NCBI RefSeq assembly: GCF_022603395.1 | Contig: NZ_JAIBKA010000001.1 | Span: 248,001-312,000, forward strand | Source: Desulfoferrobacter suflitae | GTDB lineage: Bacteria; Desulfobacterota; Syntrophobacteria; Syntrophobacterales; Syntrophobacteraceae | Reading direction: 5' to 3' | Length of the DNA: 64,000 bases | Shown here: piece after piece, positions 34,094-44,356 of the stretch | Position numbering within the stretch: position 1 is the first letter of the stretch | Layout: every line of letters begins with the position of its first letter | Position numbers and translations under genes: made by a program | The notes under the pieces: model-generated | Database searches by the model: none | Told to the model about the DNA's origin: nothing | Seen by the model: the letters and a program-made list of their open reading frames with translations, nothing else

Positions 34094-35571
34094 CTGGGCA
34101 ATCCATTGAAAAAGGGTATTGACGCCGTTTCGATCATGTCCACCATGAGTGACGGAAACAGCCCGAATAACAACAAGACAACGGCCAAAATCATTCTGGG
34201 TATCCCCAGACCAAAGGGAACATCGGACAACCGGGCATATTTTTCCTTCTCGGGACCGTAAAAGGTCCGCTGCACCACCCGCAGCATGAACAGAGCGCTC
34301 ACCACCAGAGCCGCTATGGCCAGCACGCCGCGCAACGGATACACCTTGAACGCCGCAATGAAAACCAGCAGCTCGGCCCAAAAGTTGGCCAACCCGGGCA
34401 CGCCCATGCCGGCCAGAGCCGCCACGATGAAATAGCTGGAGGCCACCGGCATGGTCCGGCTCAACCCACCCAGCTCCGCAACGGACTTGGTGTGAGTCTG
34501 GTCGTAAATGTAGCCGACCGAAGAAAACAGCAGTGCGGTCATCACGCCGTGGGCAAACATTTGAAAAACTGCTCCATTGAGCCCGTCAACGGTCAAGGTG
34601 GACAACCCAAGGCCAACGATACCCATATGCGATACGCTCGAGTACCCGATCACGTATTTGAGATCGGTTTGTCTCAACCCCACCAGAGCGCCGTAAATGA
34701 TTCCAATGGCGGCAAGCAGGGCCATCAGCTGAGACCAATGCTGCCAGCCCTGAGGGCAGAGGAAAATGGCGACCCTGAGGATCCCGAAGGCTCCAATTTT
34801 CATCAACACCCCGGCATGCACCATGCTGACGGCATGAGGAGCCGCCACGTGGCCGATCGGCGACCAGGTGTGGAAAGGCCAGACACCCGCCAGAATGCCA
34901 AAGCCCAGATAGAGAAAAATGAACGCGAATTTCTGCTGCGACTCACCGAATGTTCCCGGCTGCATGAGGGCGACAATATCGAATGTGTTCAGACCCGACT
35001 GCACAAAGAGATAAATGGTGGCCGGCAGGATCAGTGCGCTGCCCGCCAGGAGGAACAGCGTCAGCTTCATTGCGGCGTATTCTTTGCGGGTGGTGCCCCA
35101 CACGGCGATCAGCAGATACATGGGAATCAGGGAAACATCATACCAGACGAATAGGAAGAACAGGTCCATACTCATGAAGAGGCCAAAAACCCCGGTCACG
35201 AGCACAAAATAGAGAGCAAAGAACTCTTTCACCCGGGTCTCCATGCGCCACATGGTGAGCACCCCGGTAAAAAATACCAGGCCGGTGAGAAGCAAGTTGG
35301 GCAGGCTAAACCCGTCGGCCCCATTGAAATATTGAATGCCGAGGGGAGGGATCCAGGGAACTTTCTCTACAAACTGCAGGCCTCCCACCCGCTTGTCGTA
35401 GGCGCAAAAGAGGTACAGAGTGATAATCAGAGTGATGCCGGAAAAAACCGCACTGACATACCGGATGAGCATGGTGTGCCTGGCGGGAATCAACAGAATC
35501 GCGCCAAATCCCAGCAGGCAAGCCGCCAGTATGGAGGAGAGATAAGGAAAAGAGGCAAACTCCATGTGCAT
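34090..35571 (-). CDS. nuoM: NADH-quinone oxidoreductase subunit M
   Basis: Second antiporter-like subunit (493 aa). It carries FLFFVWYDVSLIPMY, in which the usual TM5 glutamate position reads Asp, then FHTWSPIGHVAAPHAVSM and DLKYVIGYSSVSHMG. ATG 35571 is preceded by AAGGG at a fair distance; ATG 35565 is also possible. Aspartate at this position keeps the negative charge. Confidence 0.93.
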   Translation of the reverse strand: MHMEFASFPYLSSILAACLLGFGAILLIPARHTMLIRYVSAVFSGITLIITLYLFCAYDKRVGGLQFVEKVPWIPPLGIQYFNGADGFSLPNLLLTGLVFFTGVLTMWRMETRVKEFFALYFVLVTGVFGLFMSMDLFFLFVWYDVSLIPMYLLIAVWGTTRKEYAAMKLTLFLLAGSALILPATIYLFVQSGLNTFDIVALMQPGTFGESQQKFAFIFLYLGFGILAGVWPFHTWSPIGHVAAPHAVSMVHAGVLMKIGAFGILRVAIFLCPQGWQHWSQLMALLAAIGIIYGALVGLRQTDLKYVIGYSSVSHMGIVGLGLSTLTVDGLNGAVFQMFAHGVMTALLFSSVGYIYDQTHTKSVAELGGLSRTMPVASSYFIVAALAGMGVPGLANFWAELLVFIAAFKVYPLRGVLAIAALVVSALFMLRVVQRTFYGPEKEKYARLSDVPFGLGIPRMILAVVLLLFGLFPSLMVDMIETASIPFFNGLPR

Positions 35572-35585
35572 CCGCAAGCGCCCTT

Positions 35586-37484
35586 CTAGAAAAAGAAATA
35601 GAGTGAGAGCAGTACTGTCGCCGCAAAGATCATCAGCAATCTGTACTGGATCATCCCTGCGTTAATCAGAGCCGCCAATCGGCCGGCCAGGACCGTACCA
35701 CGGCTTATGCCGTCAATGCTGCCGTCGATCACGCGGGTATCATTTTGCGCCAGCACAGCGGAAATGCCCCGATCCACTGCATGGTCCAGGATCGCCCGGT
35801 ACAGGCGGTCAAGGTACCAGCGCTCGGCAAAGAACCGTGCAATAACCGGGATACCATCCACAAAGCCTGTCTGCCTGGCGCCCGGTCGACCGAATTCCCA
35901 CCAAGTCAGCGCCACACCACCGGTCGCCAGAAGGGACGTCACGTAGGGCAGCCAACCCAAGTGAGCTCCCCCCGCTGTGGTCAGACCCGTATATTGTCCC
36001 GCCAGGAAATTTCTCAGCGGCGTTTGCAGGAAACCCAGGGCAACGGTGGCACCCGCCAAAATGACAAGAGGTCCGACCATGATCCGGTAAAGCAGCCGAT
36101 GCCGGGTTCCCTCTGGAGCGGCGTTGGAAGCGTTGGCGGCCGGAAGCGATGGCGGGAAGAGCATGATGAATATGGGCCGAAACGCATAGTAGGCCGTCAG
36201 GAAAACTCCCAGCAGAGCAGCCACCAACCAGATGGGGTTGGGCAGACCGGCCAGCTTTGCAAGGATCACTTCCTTGCTGAAAAACCCGGACAGCGGCGGC
36301 AATCCGGCCAGTGCTCCCGCCCCAATGATGGTGCAGAGCATTGGCACACGCATTCGGCGCGTGCCCTTTGCGGCGAGGTCGTAAATATCGTTGGTTCCAT
36401 ACTGGTGGATGAAAACCCCGGCACAGAGGAACAGCAAAGCTTTGAACGCGGCGTGGGTGGTCAGGTGAAAAGCCCCCGCGAAAAGTCCGCCGGCGTCGAG
36501 GCCCATCAGCATAAATCCCAGCTGGCTTATAGTGGAATAGGCCCAGATTTGCTTGATGTCTCTGCTGACCATGGCCATGGTGGAGGCCAAAAGCATGCTG
36601 ATGGTGCCGATGGCCAGACCCACCGTGGTTGCCGTTGAAGAAAAAAGGAAAAAGGGGAAGAGTCTTTCAAACAGGTACACCCCCGCCGCCACCATGGTCG
36701 AGGAATGCAGCAGGGCGCTCACCGGTGAAGGTCCCTGCATGGCATCGGGCAACCATGTGAGCAGTGGGAATTGGGCACTCTTGCCGATAATTCCCCCGAA
36801 AATCAGGAGCGCTGCCAGCGTGAGCATTTCCGGGGGCATGAGCCCAACAATCTTGGGACTGTCAATTTCCAGGATATTGAGGTTTCCCAGATGAAGCAAA
36901 ATCAGCAAGACGCCCAAAAACATCGCCACATCGCCAAGCCGTGTCATGACAAAAGCTTTTTTGCCGGCCTGGCCGGCACTGAACTTTTCGTACCAGAAGC
37001 CGATGAGAAAGTATGAGGACAGGCCCACCAGTTCCCAAAAAATGTACAATTGAAACAGGGTCGGTGAAATGGTCAAACACATCATGGACCAGAGGAACAG
37101 GGACATGAGCGCAAAGTAGCGGGAAAAACCCGGATCGCCGGCCATATAGCCGAGAGAATAGAACTGCACCAGAAAGCCGATAATGGCCACCACCGTCAGC
37201 ATGAGCAGGCTGACCGGATCCAGAAGATAGCCGAAGGGAATATAAATATCGCCGGAAACCAGCCACCTGCCGGTGTACTCGAGGGGCCGTTGCAGGTTCC
37301 AGTGACCTCCCAGAAGCACTAAGGCGGAGGCCAGGGAAACCGTTGCCGATGCCAGGGACAACCCGGCCGAGGTCTTCGGGCGATGCCGGGTGAAGAGCAT
37401 GATGAGCACAAACGTGACAAACGGCGCCCATGTTCCCACAATGGCCGTTAGCAGCGTGCTATTTTCGATCCAGCATGAGGCCAT
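35586..37484 (-). CDS. nuoL: NADH-quinone oxidoreductase subunit L
   Basis: Distal antiporter-like subunit (632 aa) with the long C-terminal lateral helix and final membrane segment. Key segments are LYIFWELVGLSSYFL with the TM5 glutamate, KSAQFPLLTWLPDAM, ALLHSSTMVAAGV and DIKQIWAYSTISQLG. Spacing to nuoK and nuoM is short on both sides. Confidence 0.95.
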   Translation of the reverse strand: MASCWIENSTLLTAIVGTWAPFVTFVLIMLFTRHRPKTSAGLSLASATVSLASALVLLGGHWNLQRPLEYTGRWLVSGDIYIPFGYLLDPVSLLMLTVVAIIGFLVQFYSLGYMAGDPGFSRYFALMSLFLWSMMCLTISPTLFQLYIFWELVGLSSYFLIGFWYEKFSAGQAGKKAFVMTRLGDVAMFLGVLLILLHLGNLNILEIDSPKIVGLMPPEMLTLAALLIFGGIIGKSAQFPLLTWLPDAMQGPSPVSALLHSSTMVAAGVYLFERLFPFFLFSSTATTVGLAIGTISMLLASTMAMVSRDIKQIWAYSTISQLGFMLMGLDAGGLFAGAFHLTTHAAFKALLFLCAGVFIHQYGTNDIYDLAAKGTRRMRVPMLCTIIGAGALAGLPPLSGFFSKEVILAKLAGLPNPIWLVAALLGVFLTAYYAFRPIFIMLFPPSLPAANASNAAPEGTRHRLLYRIMVGPLVILAGATVALGFLQTPLRNFLAGQYTGLTTAGGAHLGWLPYVTSLLATGGVALTWWEFGRPGARQTGFVDGIPVIARFFAERWYLDRLYRAILDHAVDRGISAVLAQNDTRVIDGSIDGISRGTVLAGRLAALINAGMIQYRLLMIFAATVLLSLYFFF

Positions 37485-37498
37485 ACCTGCTCTCGCGA

Positions 37499-37843
37499 TT
37501 ATTCTCGAATAAAACCAGCCAGCTGGGAACCAGTCGGTTGCTCATTCAAGCAATTGAAGTTGATCGGATCGACCGATCCGGTGCGCCTGTAAGCGTAGAC
37601 GATCAGCGCCAGTCCGATGGCCACCTCGGTAGCAGCAATGGCCAGCACCATCACAACGAATACCTGCCCTTCCATACTGAACCAGCGCAACGCGCCGGCC
37701 AAAAAAATGATGGAGGCGGCATTCAACATGATCTCAACACCAAGCACCACCATGATCAGGTTGCGTCGACAAACGGCGCAGGTGATGCCGAGCAGAAACA
37801 GTGCGCCGGCCAACACAATGACATGACCAAAGGGAACAATCAT
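37499..37843 (-). CDS. nuoK: NADH-quinone oxidoreductase subunit K
   Basis: Three-helix membrane subunit (114 aa). The conserved glutamates are in LGVEIMLNAASI and AATEVAIGLAL. The start overlaps nuoJ by ATGA and has a GAGGAG site. The C-terminal 15 residues extend slightly beyond the family core. Confidence 0.95.
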   Translation of the reverse strand: MIVPFGHVIVLAGALFLLGITCAVCRRNLIMVVLGVEIMLNAASIIFLAGALRWFSMEGQVFVVMVLAIAATEVAIGLALIVYAYRRTGSVDPINFNCLNEQPTGSQLAGFIRE

Positions 37844-38358
37844 GATGGCTCCTCGGGTTCCTTCGGGACTTTTTCTCTGCCGAGATGCAGCGCCCCCATC
37901 AGACCGATCAGCAGGATTAACGAAATGATTTCAACCGCCAGATAGTGCCTGGCAAAAACATAATGCCCGAATTCCGTCGGTTTTGCCACCGCCGTCTCGA
38001 GCACGGCGCGGCCGGCGGGATCTGTTACCGCAACCAGAACACCCACGACTGCGTACATGAACCCGAACAAAACCATAGGCAGCAACTGGCGCAGCGGGAG
38101 CACCGTCCCCTCCGACAAATCCGGTTTAACCATCATCACGATGAACAAAAACACCACCATTATGGCGCCGGCGTAAATAATGACTTGCAGCAGAGCCAAG
38201 AACGGCGCTCCAAAAAGGCAGAACAGCAGTGCGCTGCCAATAAAGGAAAACACCAGATAGAGCACCGCGTGAACCAGGTTGCGCCGAGTGATGGCCATCC
38301 CGGTCGAAGCCAGTATGACCGATGCCAGCAAGTAGAAGATGAGACCATGGAGTGTCAT
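37840..38358 (-). CDS. nuoJ: NADH-quinone oxidoreductase subunit J
   Basis: Five-helix membrane subunit (172 aa) with the conserved TM3 segment LLQVIIYAGAIMVVFLFIVM, site of the pi-bulge in studied complexes. ATG 38358 is preferred; a TTG at 38367 would add three residues. Confidence 0.93.
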   Translation of the reverse strand: MTLHGLIFYLLASVILASTGMAITRRNLVHAVLYLVFSFIGSALLFCLFGAPFLALLQVIIYAGAIMVVFLFIVMMVKPDLSEGTVLPLRQLLPMVLFGFMYAVVGVLVAVTDPAGRAVLETAVAKPTEFGHYVFARHYLAVEIISLILLIGLMGALHLGREKVPKEPEEPS

Positions 38359-38405
38359 GTGCGCCAACCTCTATGTTTTGTGCAAAAAAGGCTGTAGAGT
38401 GCGTG

Positions 38406-38963
38406 CTAAGGCAGGTTGGTCTTGATGTTAACCGGCGCTGCCTCCTGGTAATGGGTCCCTTTATCCCCTTTAACGGCCACTCCGGCATGTTTGTAGAAAT
38501 CGTACTCGGCGTTCTTGCCGCCATGATCCACCAGCAAATCTTCTTTCTCATAAACTAACTTAAGAATATCCCGCTGGCAGAACTCAAAGTCGGGAGTCAG
38601 CTGAATCGCCAGGGTCGGGCACGCCTCCTCACAAAAGCCGCAATAGATACAGCGGGCAAAGTTGATGCGAAACCACTGAGCATAGCGTCGTCCATCCTCC
38701 CTTTCGCCTGATTCCATGGAAATGCAGCTGACCGGACAAACAGCGGAACAGAGGAAACAGGCAACGCAGCGCTCATCGCCATCCGCATCCCTGGTAAGAA
38801 TTATTCTGGCTCGACTGCGCGCGGGAAGCGGCCTTTTGTATTCCGGATACTGTTCGGTAATGGGTTTTCGAAACAAATGCTTCAACGTGATCCGATAGGC
38901 ACTGGCCAAGCCAGCGACTCCCTCATAAAACGCCCTCAAAATGTTCACCTCGTTCCCCGCCAT
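38406..38963 (-). CDS. nuoI: NADH-quinone oxidoreductase subunit I
   Basis: Ferredoxin-like subunit (185 aa) with two 4Fe-4S clusters (N6a and N6b): CVACFLCSAVCPVSC near residue 66 and CIYCGFCEEACP near 105. It passes electrons from NuoG to NuoB. No membrane helices; peripheral arm. Confidence 0.95.
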   Translation of the reverse strand: MAGNEVNILRAFYEGVAGLASAYRITLKHLFRKPITEQYPEYKRPLPARSRARIILTRDADGDERCVACFLCSAVCPVSCISMESGEREDGRRYAQWFRINFARCIYCGFCEEACPTLAIQLTPDFEFCQRDILKLVYEKEDLLVDHGGKNAEYDFYKHAGVAVKGDKGTHYQEAAPVNIKTNLP

Positions 38964-38982
38964 TTGTGCCTATCCTCGATTT

Positions 38983-39972
38983 TCACCCACGCAGCCACAG
39001 CATCACAGCACCGGTTGCCAGTATGTTGAGCAGAGCAATGGGTATCAGCAGTTTCCACCCAAAATGCATGAGTTGATCGTAGCGCAACCGTGGAAGTGTT
39101 GCTCTGGTCCAGATCAAGAAAAACGGAACCATGAGCGCTTTCAATACCAACCAAACCACAGGAGGCAGCCACGGGCCACGCCATCCGCCCAGAAAAAAGA
39201 CTGCCACCAGGGCACCGAGCACCATCATGTGCACGTATTCACCAATAAAATAGAGGGCAAACCGCATACCGCTGAATTCTGTATGGTAGCCCGCATTCAA
39301 TTCATTCTCGGCTTCCGGAAGATCAAACGGCAAACGCTTCGATTCGGCAACGGCGGCTATGAGAAAAATAACAAAGGCAATCGGCTGAACCACCACAAAG
39401 GGATAGCAGGCCTGAGCATTGACAATGTCAACCAAGCTGAAGGATCCCGCCAGCATCACCACCGGTACCAGGGACAAACCCAACGGAAGCTCATAGCTGA
39501 CCATCTGGGCCGCCCCCCGAATCCCCCCCAACAGGCTGTATTTTGAGTTGGACGCCCAGCCGCCCAGTGCAACGCCATACACACTCAAAGAGGAAAGAGC
39601 CAGCACGTAGAGCAGACCGACATTGAGGTCAGAGATCACCATGGGGATGTCATAACCCCACAGGATCGCATCCCTGGAAAAAGGAATGACCGCAGCGATC
39701 AAAATGGCAACGGTCGCAACGACAGCGGGGGCATACTTGAAGACCACACGGTCGGCGCCCTGAGGGATGGTGTCCTCCTTTAAAATCATCTTGATGCCAT
39801 CGGCAATCGGCTGCCAAATGCCAAAAGGGCCTGCCCGGTTGGGACCGAACCGAATTTGGAAACGGCCGAGGAGTTTTCGCTCCACGAGTATCAGGTAGGC
39901 CGCCAGGCCAAGCAAAATCGTCAGCACAATGGCGGTTTTTAGCAGCAGCAGAACAAATCCCAAAAACCACAT
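38983..39972 (-). CDS. nuoH: NADH-quinone oxidoreductase subunit H
   Basis: Membrane subunit (329 aa) lining the quinone cavity. Conserved stretches are ERKLLGRFQIRFGPNRAGP near residue 32, KEDTIPQGAD near 65, GWASNSKYSLLGG near 135 and LPFDLPEAENELNAGYHTE near 215. Its length is typical. Confidence 0.95.
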   Translation of the reverse strand: MWFLGFVLLLLKTAIVLTILLGLAAYLILVERKLLGRFQIRFGPNRAGPFGIWQPIADGIKMILKEDTIPQGADRVVFKYAPAVVATVAILIAAVIPFSRDAILWGYDIPMVISDLNVGLLYVLALSSLSVYGVALGGWASNSKYSLLGGIRGAAQMVSYELPLGLSLVPVVMLAGSFSLVDIVNAQACYPFVVVQPIAFVIFLIAAVAESKRLPFDLPEAENELNAGYHTEFSGMRFALYFIGEYVHMMVLGALVAVFFLGGWRGPWLPPVVWLVLKALMVPFFLIWTRATLPRLRYDQLMHFGWKLLIPIALLNILATGAVMLWLRG

Positions 39973-39986
39973 GACTCAAATCCCGG

Positions 39987-42479
39987 TCAGGGTGTACAAT
40001 TCCCTATCTTTTCCACCGGCAAACCTTGCGCAAAACAGTGCAGCTTTTGCCACTCGAAACGGCTGTGCCGCGGCAAGATGAGAAACCCCCTGGCCATCTT
40101 GTCTGACACCGTCAGGTCAATTTCCAAAAAACCGTCGTCCACCGCTATCCTGATTCGATCACAGTCCAGCAGACCGCACCGTTCAGCGTCATCCGAGTGC
40201 AGGTAAGCGCAGGGAGACCCGATCACCCTCTGAATAATCTCCGAATAGGAAGCCAGCTCCTCGGTAGCAAAGGTCGAGACGACCGGCAACAAGGTCAAGT
40301 GCCCATCCATCGGCTGCTTTGGCTGGAGATCCAGGTCGCCGTCAAAAAACGCGGCAGTGCTCGTTTGAGGAATGATGCGAAGCCCATGGAGCGGCCCATT
40401 GTGTTGGTGGTGCCGGGCAAGAACCGCGCATTCTCCGCCAATAACGGGCCATGGATCATTCTCGCTAATCTCATTTTGCGAATGAACCAGTGTGTGGGCA
40501 ATTTGCTGCAGCACTCGCCAGGCAGCCCTGGGTTCACCCCCGCAGATGCCTGTTCCATAAAGCCTCGGAGGATGGCCTTTGTTGCTCACCTGCCAGATGG
40601 GAGTGCCGGGAGAGTGGATTTTTTCGGCAACCTGCAGACGCCCTTCCTGATTGATAAAACTCGAACGGGTTTCAAAAATGGCTCTCGTGGGCAAAAAGAT
40701 ATGAGCCTTGCGCACGGTTTCAGAGGGAAGGTAGTCCAATACCAGCAACAGCTCAAGTTTGTTAAGCGCCCGCTGCAGCCGGTCCCGATCCGCGACATAA
40801 CGGAACGGATCACTTTCGGCAACGATCAGCGCCTTTATGGCCCCATCTTCGATTTCCTGCACAACACTTTCAAATGAGGAGCCATTGGCGGCATCAAACA
40901 GGGCGGCACCATATGCATTGGCTCCGGGCAAAACATAAAAAACTCCGCTCTGATCCTTAACCTCACCCATCAGCAGCGCCACATCGGCGGCAAAGGACAC
41001 GCTACTCGCCGGAGCAATGTCACTGCCACAGATGATGATTGGCCTCCTACACCCTTCGACAACCGCAATCAACGGCTCCAGTCTTGCTTGAACGGATGCG
41101 TCCAAGGGGTCACATGAGAGCATCCGGTCATACAGTGTGACGGCAGCTTCCCCATGTTTGCCCACCCGCTCCCGGTCGAAGGTGGATTTGACCAGTGCGC
41201 TCAGGCAAACATCAAAGAGCTCGGGGGAAACGGAGAGATGTTCAAAATCGCATGGCAGAAAGAGCGGACGAGGATCCATCATCACCACCTTCGCCCCGGC
41301 GCGCTGCGCCTGTCGCATGGCCAGGGCGAGCATGGGCGCTGCGTTAATGGGGTCCGCCCCTACCCCGATGAGCAAGTCCGCCTTTTCGATGTCGCGCAGG
41401 GAAACGGCCGTGCGCCCGTCCAGTTTTGAAACGATTTCACCCATCTTGAATTTGACGGCGGCATCGTAAAAGCAAACAAAATGATCGCTTCCTACCCTTT
41501 TGCTCAAATACTTGAGCGTACCCAGCGTCTCGACGCTGGCCCTGGCCGAGCTCAAACACGCGATGGACCGTGGCCCCAACCTGGCCAGCCTGTCGCAGGC
41601 AACGGCCACGGCCTCCTGCCAGCCGACTGCCTGCGAACCGATCCGGGGCGACCGTGGACGCTCAGGATGACCGGCATAGGCAAACCCGTATCTCCCCAAG
41701 TCGCAGATGAAATAGCCGTTCACCTCTTCATTGAGGCGCGCCTCCTGCCGAAGGACTTCGCGATAGCGGGCTCCGGCGACGGTATTACAGCCCAGGGAGC
41801 AATGGATGCACAGGGATGGCCCGCGCTCCAGGTCCCATCTTCTGGCGCGGAATCGTGCCGGCTTATCGGTGTAAACCCCGGTTGGACAGAGATCCACCAG
41901 GTTGCCGGCAAAAGGGCTTTCCAGGGGACCGTCGGCAAGGCGGCCAAAATAGACCTTCTGCGCAATCTGCAGCGCACCGAGATCGCGGTAGCCGGCGAAT
42001 TCGCGGTAGAAGCGAACGCAACGGTAGCAGTGAATGCAACGGTTCATCTCGTGCTGAACCAGCTCCCCCAAATACTGGTCTCGATAGGTTCTCTTTTCCC
42101 CGGAAAACCGGCGCATTCCATGGCCGCCGGAAACGGTCATATCCTGCAGCAGGCAGTGTCCGCCCTCATCACATACGGGGCAGTCATGAGGATGGTTAAG
42201 CATGAGCCACTCTATGACATGTCTGCGAAAATCCAGGGCCTCTGCATCGGTGGTTGAAATCACCATGCCATCCTGCGCATCGATCATACAGCTCATCTGC
42301 AGGCCCTTGAACGGTCCCTGCAGAAATTTGACAGCACACATACGGCAGGCGCCGACCGACCCCAGCCCCCTGTGATAGCAAAAACGGGGGATCATAATGC
42401 CGAGACGTTCGGCAGCATCAATCACTTTGGTTCCGTGCGGAACTTCTATCTCGATATCATCAATCGTCAACCGGGGCAT
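39987..42479 (-). CDS. nuoG: NADH-quinone oxidoreductase subunit G
   Basis: Large iron-sulfur subunit (830 aa). The N-terminus holds a 2Fe-2S site (CYHRGLGSVGACRMC), the HPHDCPVCDEGGHC site, a 4Fe-4S site (CIHCYRCVRFYREF with CPTGVY) and the extra cluster (CIHCSLGCN). A molybdopterin-oxidoreductase-like domain without evident cofactor function fills the rest. Start ATG 42479 has a GAGAG site. Confidence 0.94.
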   Translation of the reverse strand: MPRLTIDDIEIEVPHGTKVIDAAERLGIMIPRFCYHRGLGSVGACRMCAVKFLQGPFKGLQMSCMIDAQDGMVISTTDAEALDFRRHVIEWLMLNHPHDCPVCDEGGHCLLQDMTVSGGHGMRRFSGEKRTYRDQYLGELVQHEMNRCIHCYRCVRFYREFAGYRDLGALQIAQKVYFGRLADGPLESPFAGNLVDLCPTGVYTDKPARFRARRWDLERGPSLCIHCSLGCNTVAGARYREVLRQEARLNEEVNGYFICDLGRYGFAYAGHPERPRSPRIGSQAVGWQEAVAVACDRLARLGPRSIACLSSARASVETLGTLKYLSKRVGSDHFVCFYDAAVKFKMGEIVSKLDGRTAVSLRDIEKADLLIGVGADPINAAPMLALAMRQAQRAGAKVVMMDPRPLFLPCDFEHLSVSPELFDVCLSALVKSTFDRERVGKHGEAAVTLYDRMLSCDPLDASVQARLEPLIAVVEGCRRPIIICGSDIAPASSVSFAADVALLMGEVKDQSGVFYVLPGANAYGAALFDAANGSSFESVVQEIEDGAIKALIVAESDPFRYVADRDRLQRALNKLELLLVLDYLPSETVRKAHIFLPTRAIFETRSSFINQEGRLQVAEKIHSPGTPIWQVSNKGHPPRLYGTGICGGEPRAAWRVLQQIAHTLVHSQNEISENDPWPVIGGECAVLARHHQHNGPLHGLRIIPQTSTAAFFDGDLDLQPKQPMDGHLTLLPVVSTFATEELASYSEIIQRVIGSPCAYLHSDDAERCGLLDCDRIRIAVDDGFLEIDLTVSDKMARGFLILPRHSRFEWQKLHCFAQGLPVEKIGNCTP

Positions 42480-42575
42480 GAAACTCTCTTCACGTCAGGA
42501 GTCAGCATTCCGAATTCGGCATGGAAGTGTAGCTTCCATGGCTGTGCATTATAGTCTCCCGCCTTCTCTCCTCCG

Positions 42576-43841
42576 TTACCTGAACGGACATTTCCGTTGA
42601 CTGATATGCTCGCGCACCTCATCTTCAAAAAATGTCAGCAAGCTCTCCACCGGTGAAGCGGCTCCCGGCGCAAGCGCACAATAGGCATTCCACATGTGCT
42701 TGGCCATAGTTTCCAGTCGGGGAATGTATTCTTCTCTGCCCTCCCCGTTTTCGATCCGCCACAGCAAGTCCTGAATATACGGCAAACCTTCCCGGCAGGG
42801 TGTACACCACCCACAGGATTCCCTGCTGAAAAACTGTATGAGGTTCAGCGTAACTCCAACCAGACAGGTCTTGTGATCAAAAACCATGATGGCGGCGGTT
42901 CCCAGCCGATGCCCAATGGCCTTGAGAGAGTCAAAATCCATCGGCACGTCATAATGCTCTGGAGTCAAGTAGCGCGTAGAAGCACCTCCGGGAAGACAGG
43001 CCTTAAATTGCGAGCCATCCAGCATTCCTCCACAATGGTCTTGAATGATTTCGCTCAGTCGCGTGCCGATGGGCAGCTCGATGCAACCCGGTTGCCTGAC
43101 CTTGCCGCTGATGCAATAAAGTTTGGTTCCGGCTCCGTTTTCCGTTGCTGCAAGGTTTTTGAACCAATCCGCGCCGTTTCTGATGATGTGTGGGACAAAG
43201 GCCAGGGTTTCGATGTTATTGACCACCGTCGGCTGCCCCCACAATCCTTTCACCGTCGGATAGGGAGGCGGTTTCATCGGGTTGGGGCGTTTGCCCATGA
43301 TGGCATTCAGAATGGCGGTTCCTTCGCCGCAAATGTATCGCCCGCCGCTTCGGTGAACAACGATTTCAAAGGAGAAATCACTGCCGAGGATATGCTTCCC
43401 CAGGTATCCCGCCTGCCTGGCCGCTTCCACTTCCTGCTCCAGGATTACGGCGCTTGTCTCGTATGAAGGCCGCACAAAAACAAACGCCTTTTGGGCGGAA
43501 ACGGCATAGCCGGTGATGATGATGCCCTCGATGATGGTGTGCGGGTCGGTGTGGATCAATACCCGATCCTTAAAAGTCCCCGGTTCCATCTCGTCTGAAT
43601 TGACCACGATGTAGCGAGGAAAAGGCGCATCCTCGGCAACCAGCGACCACTTTTTACCGGCGGGGAAACCGGCACCGCCGCGTCCCAACAGGTTGGCCTC
43701 GGTTACGCGCTGGATGACATCGCGGCGGGACTTGTCCCTGAGGATCCCGCTTAAGGCCGTATAGCCGCCACTCCGGCGATATTCGTCGAGGGTGGCGATT
43801 CGGTCAGGCCGGCGGTTTTGAAAGAGCACCTGTACACTCAT
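42576..43841 (-). CDS. nuoF: NADH-quinone oxidoreductase subunit F
   Basis: FMN- and NADH-binding subunit (421 aa), the electron entry point. Seen are the nucleotide/FMN motif GRGGAGFPAGKKW near residue 54, GAYICGEGTAIL-like RYICGEGTAIL near 168 and the N3 cluster ESCGWCTPCREG near 345 with a later Cys. The start overlaps nuoE by ATGA. Its presence shows that this complex I takes electrons from NADH. Confidence 0.95.
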   Translation of the reverse strand: MSVQVLFQNRRPDRIATLDEYRRSGGYTALSGILRDKSRRDVIQRVTEANLLGRGGAGFPAGKKWSLVAEDAPFPRYIVVNSDEMEPGTFKDRVLIHTDPHTIIEGIIITGYAVSAQKAFVFVRPSYETSAVILEQEVEAARQAGYLGKHILGSDFSFEIVVHRSGGRYICGEGTAILNAIMGKRPNPMKPPPYPTVKGLWGQPTVVNNIETLAFVPHIIRNGADWFKNLAATENGAGTKLYCISGKVRQPGCIELPIGTRLSEIIQDHCGGMLDGSQFKACLPGGASTRYLTPEHYDVPMDFDSLKAIGHRLGTAAIMVFDHKTCLVGVTLNLIQFFSRESCGWCTPCREGLPYIQDLLWRIENGEGREEYIPRLETMAKHMWNAYCALAPGAASPVESLLTFFEDEVREHISQRKCPFR

Positions 43842-44344
43842 GACATCGTCGCCTGATCGGTCTGGACGGATTCGGCAAGGCTCCTCAGCCGGTCCAGTAT
43901 CCGGTCAATTTTTTCAGCGGTCAAGCGGCCATACACCCTGCGATTGATCAACATTGCCGGGGAGCGGTCGCAATAGCCGATGCAGCAGGCGGGCAGCAGT
44001 GTGAACAGGCCGTCGGATGTCGTTTCACCAAGCCTTATGTTCAGTCGCGCGCAGAGATGCTCCAGGATGGACTCATAGCCGTCCAGCCAGCACATGGCGC
44101 TGTCACAAATCTGAATGACATATTTCCCGACCGGTTCGCGAAAAATAAAATCGTAAAAGGTCGCCAATTCCTCCAGTTCCACGGGAGCCATGGTCAGCAA
44201 CCGGGCAGCCTCCTGCATCGCTGCATCGCTCATGTAGCCAAAGTGTTTCTGAATCTCATACATGACCTCGATGGCCTTTTCCCGGGGGTATTCCGCCTCC
44301 GATATGACTTTCTGCAGATGTTGCCTCAGCTGATCCGGTAGCAT
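43838..44344 (-). CDS. nuoE: NADH-quinone oxidoreductase subunit E
   Basis: Thioredoxin-like subunit (168 aa) with a 2Fe-2S cluster: C-x4-C in ICDSAMCW near residue 83, and C-x3-C in CIGYCDRSP near 124. It pairs with NuoF. Good AGGA ribosome site. It follows the fused nuoBCD gene by 12 nt. Confidence 0.94.
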   Translation of the reverse strand: MLPDQLRQHLQKVISEAEYPREKAIEVMYEIQKHFGYMSDAAMQEAARLLTMAPVELEELATFYDFIFREPVGKYVIQICDSAMCWLDGYESILEHLCARLNIRLGETTSDGLFTLLPACCIGYCDRSPAMLINRRVYGRLTAEKIDRILDRLRSLAESVQTDQATMS

Positions 44345-44356
44345 GGCCAGAAAATC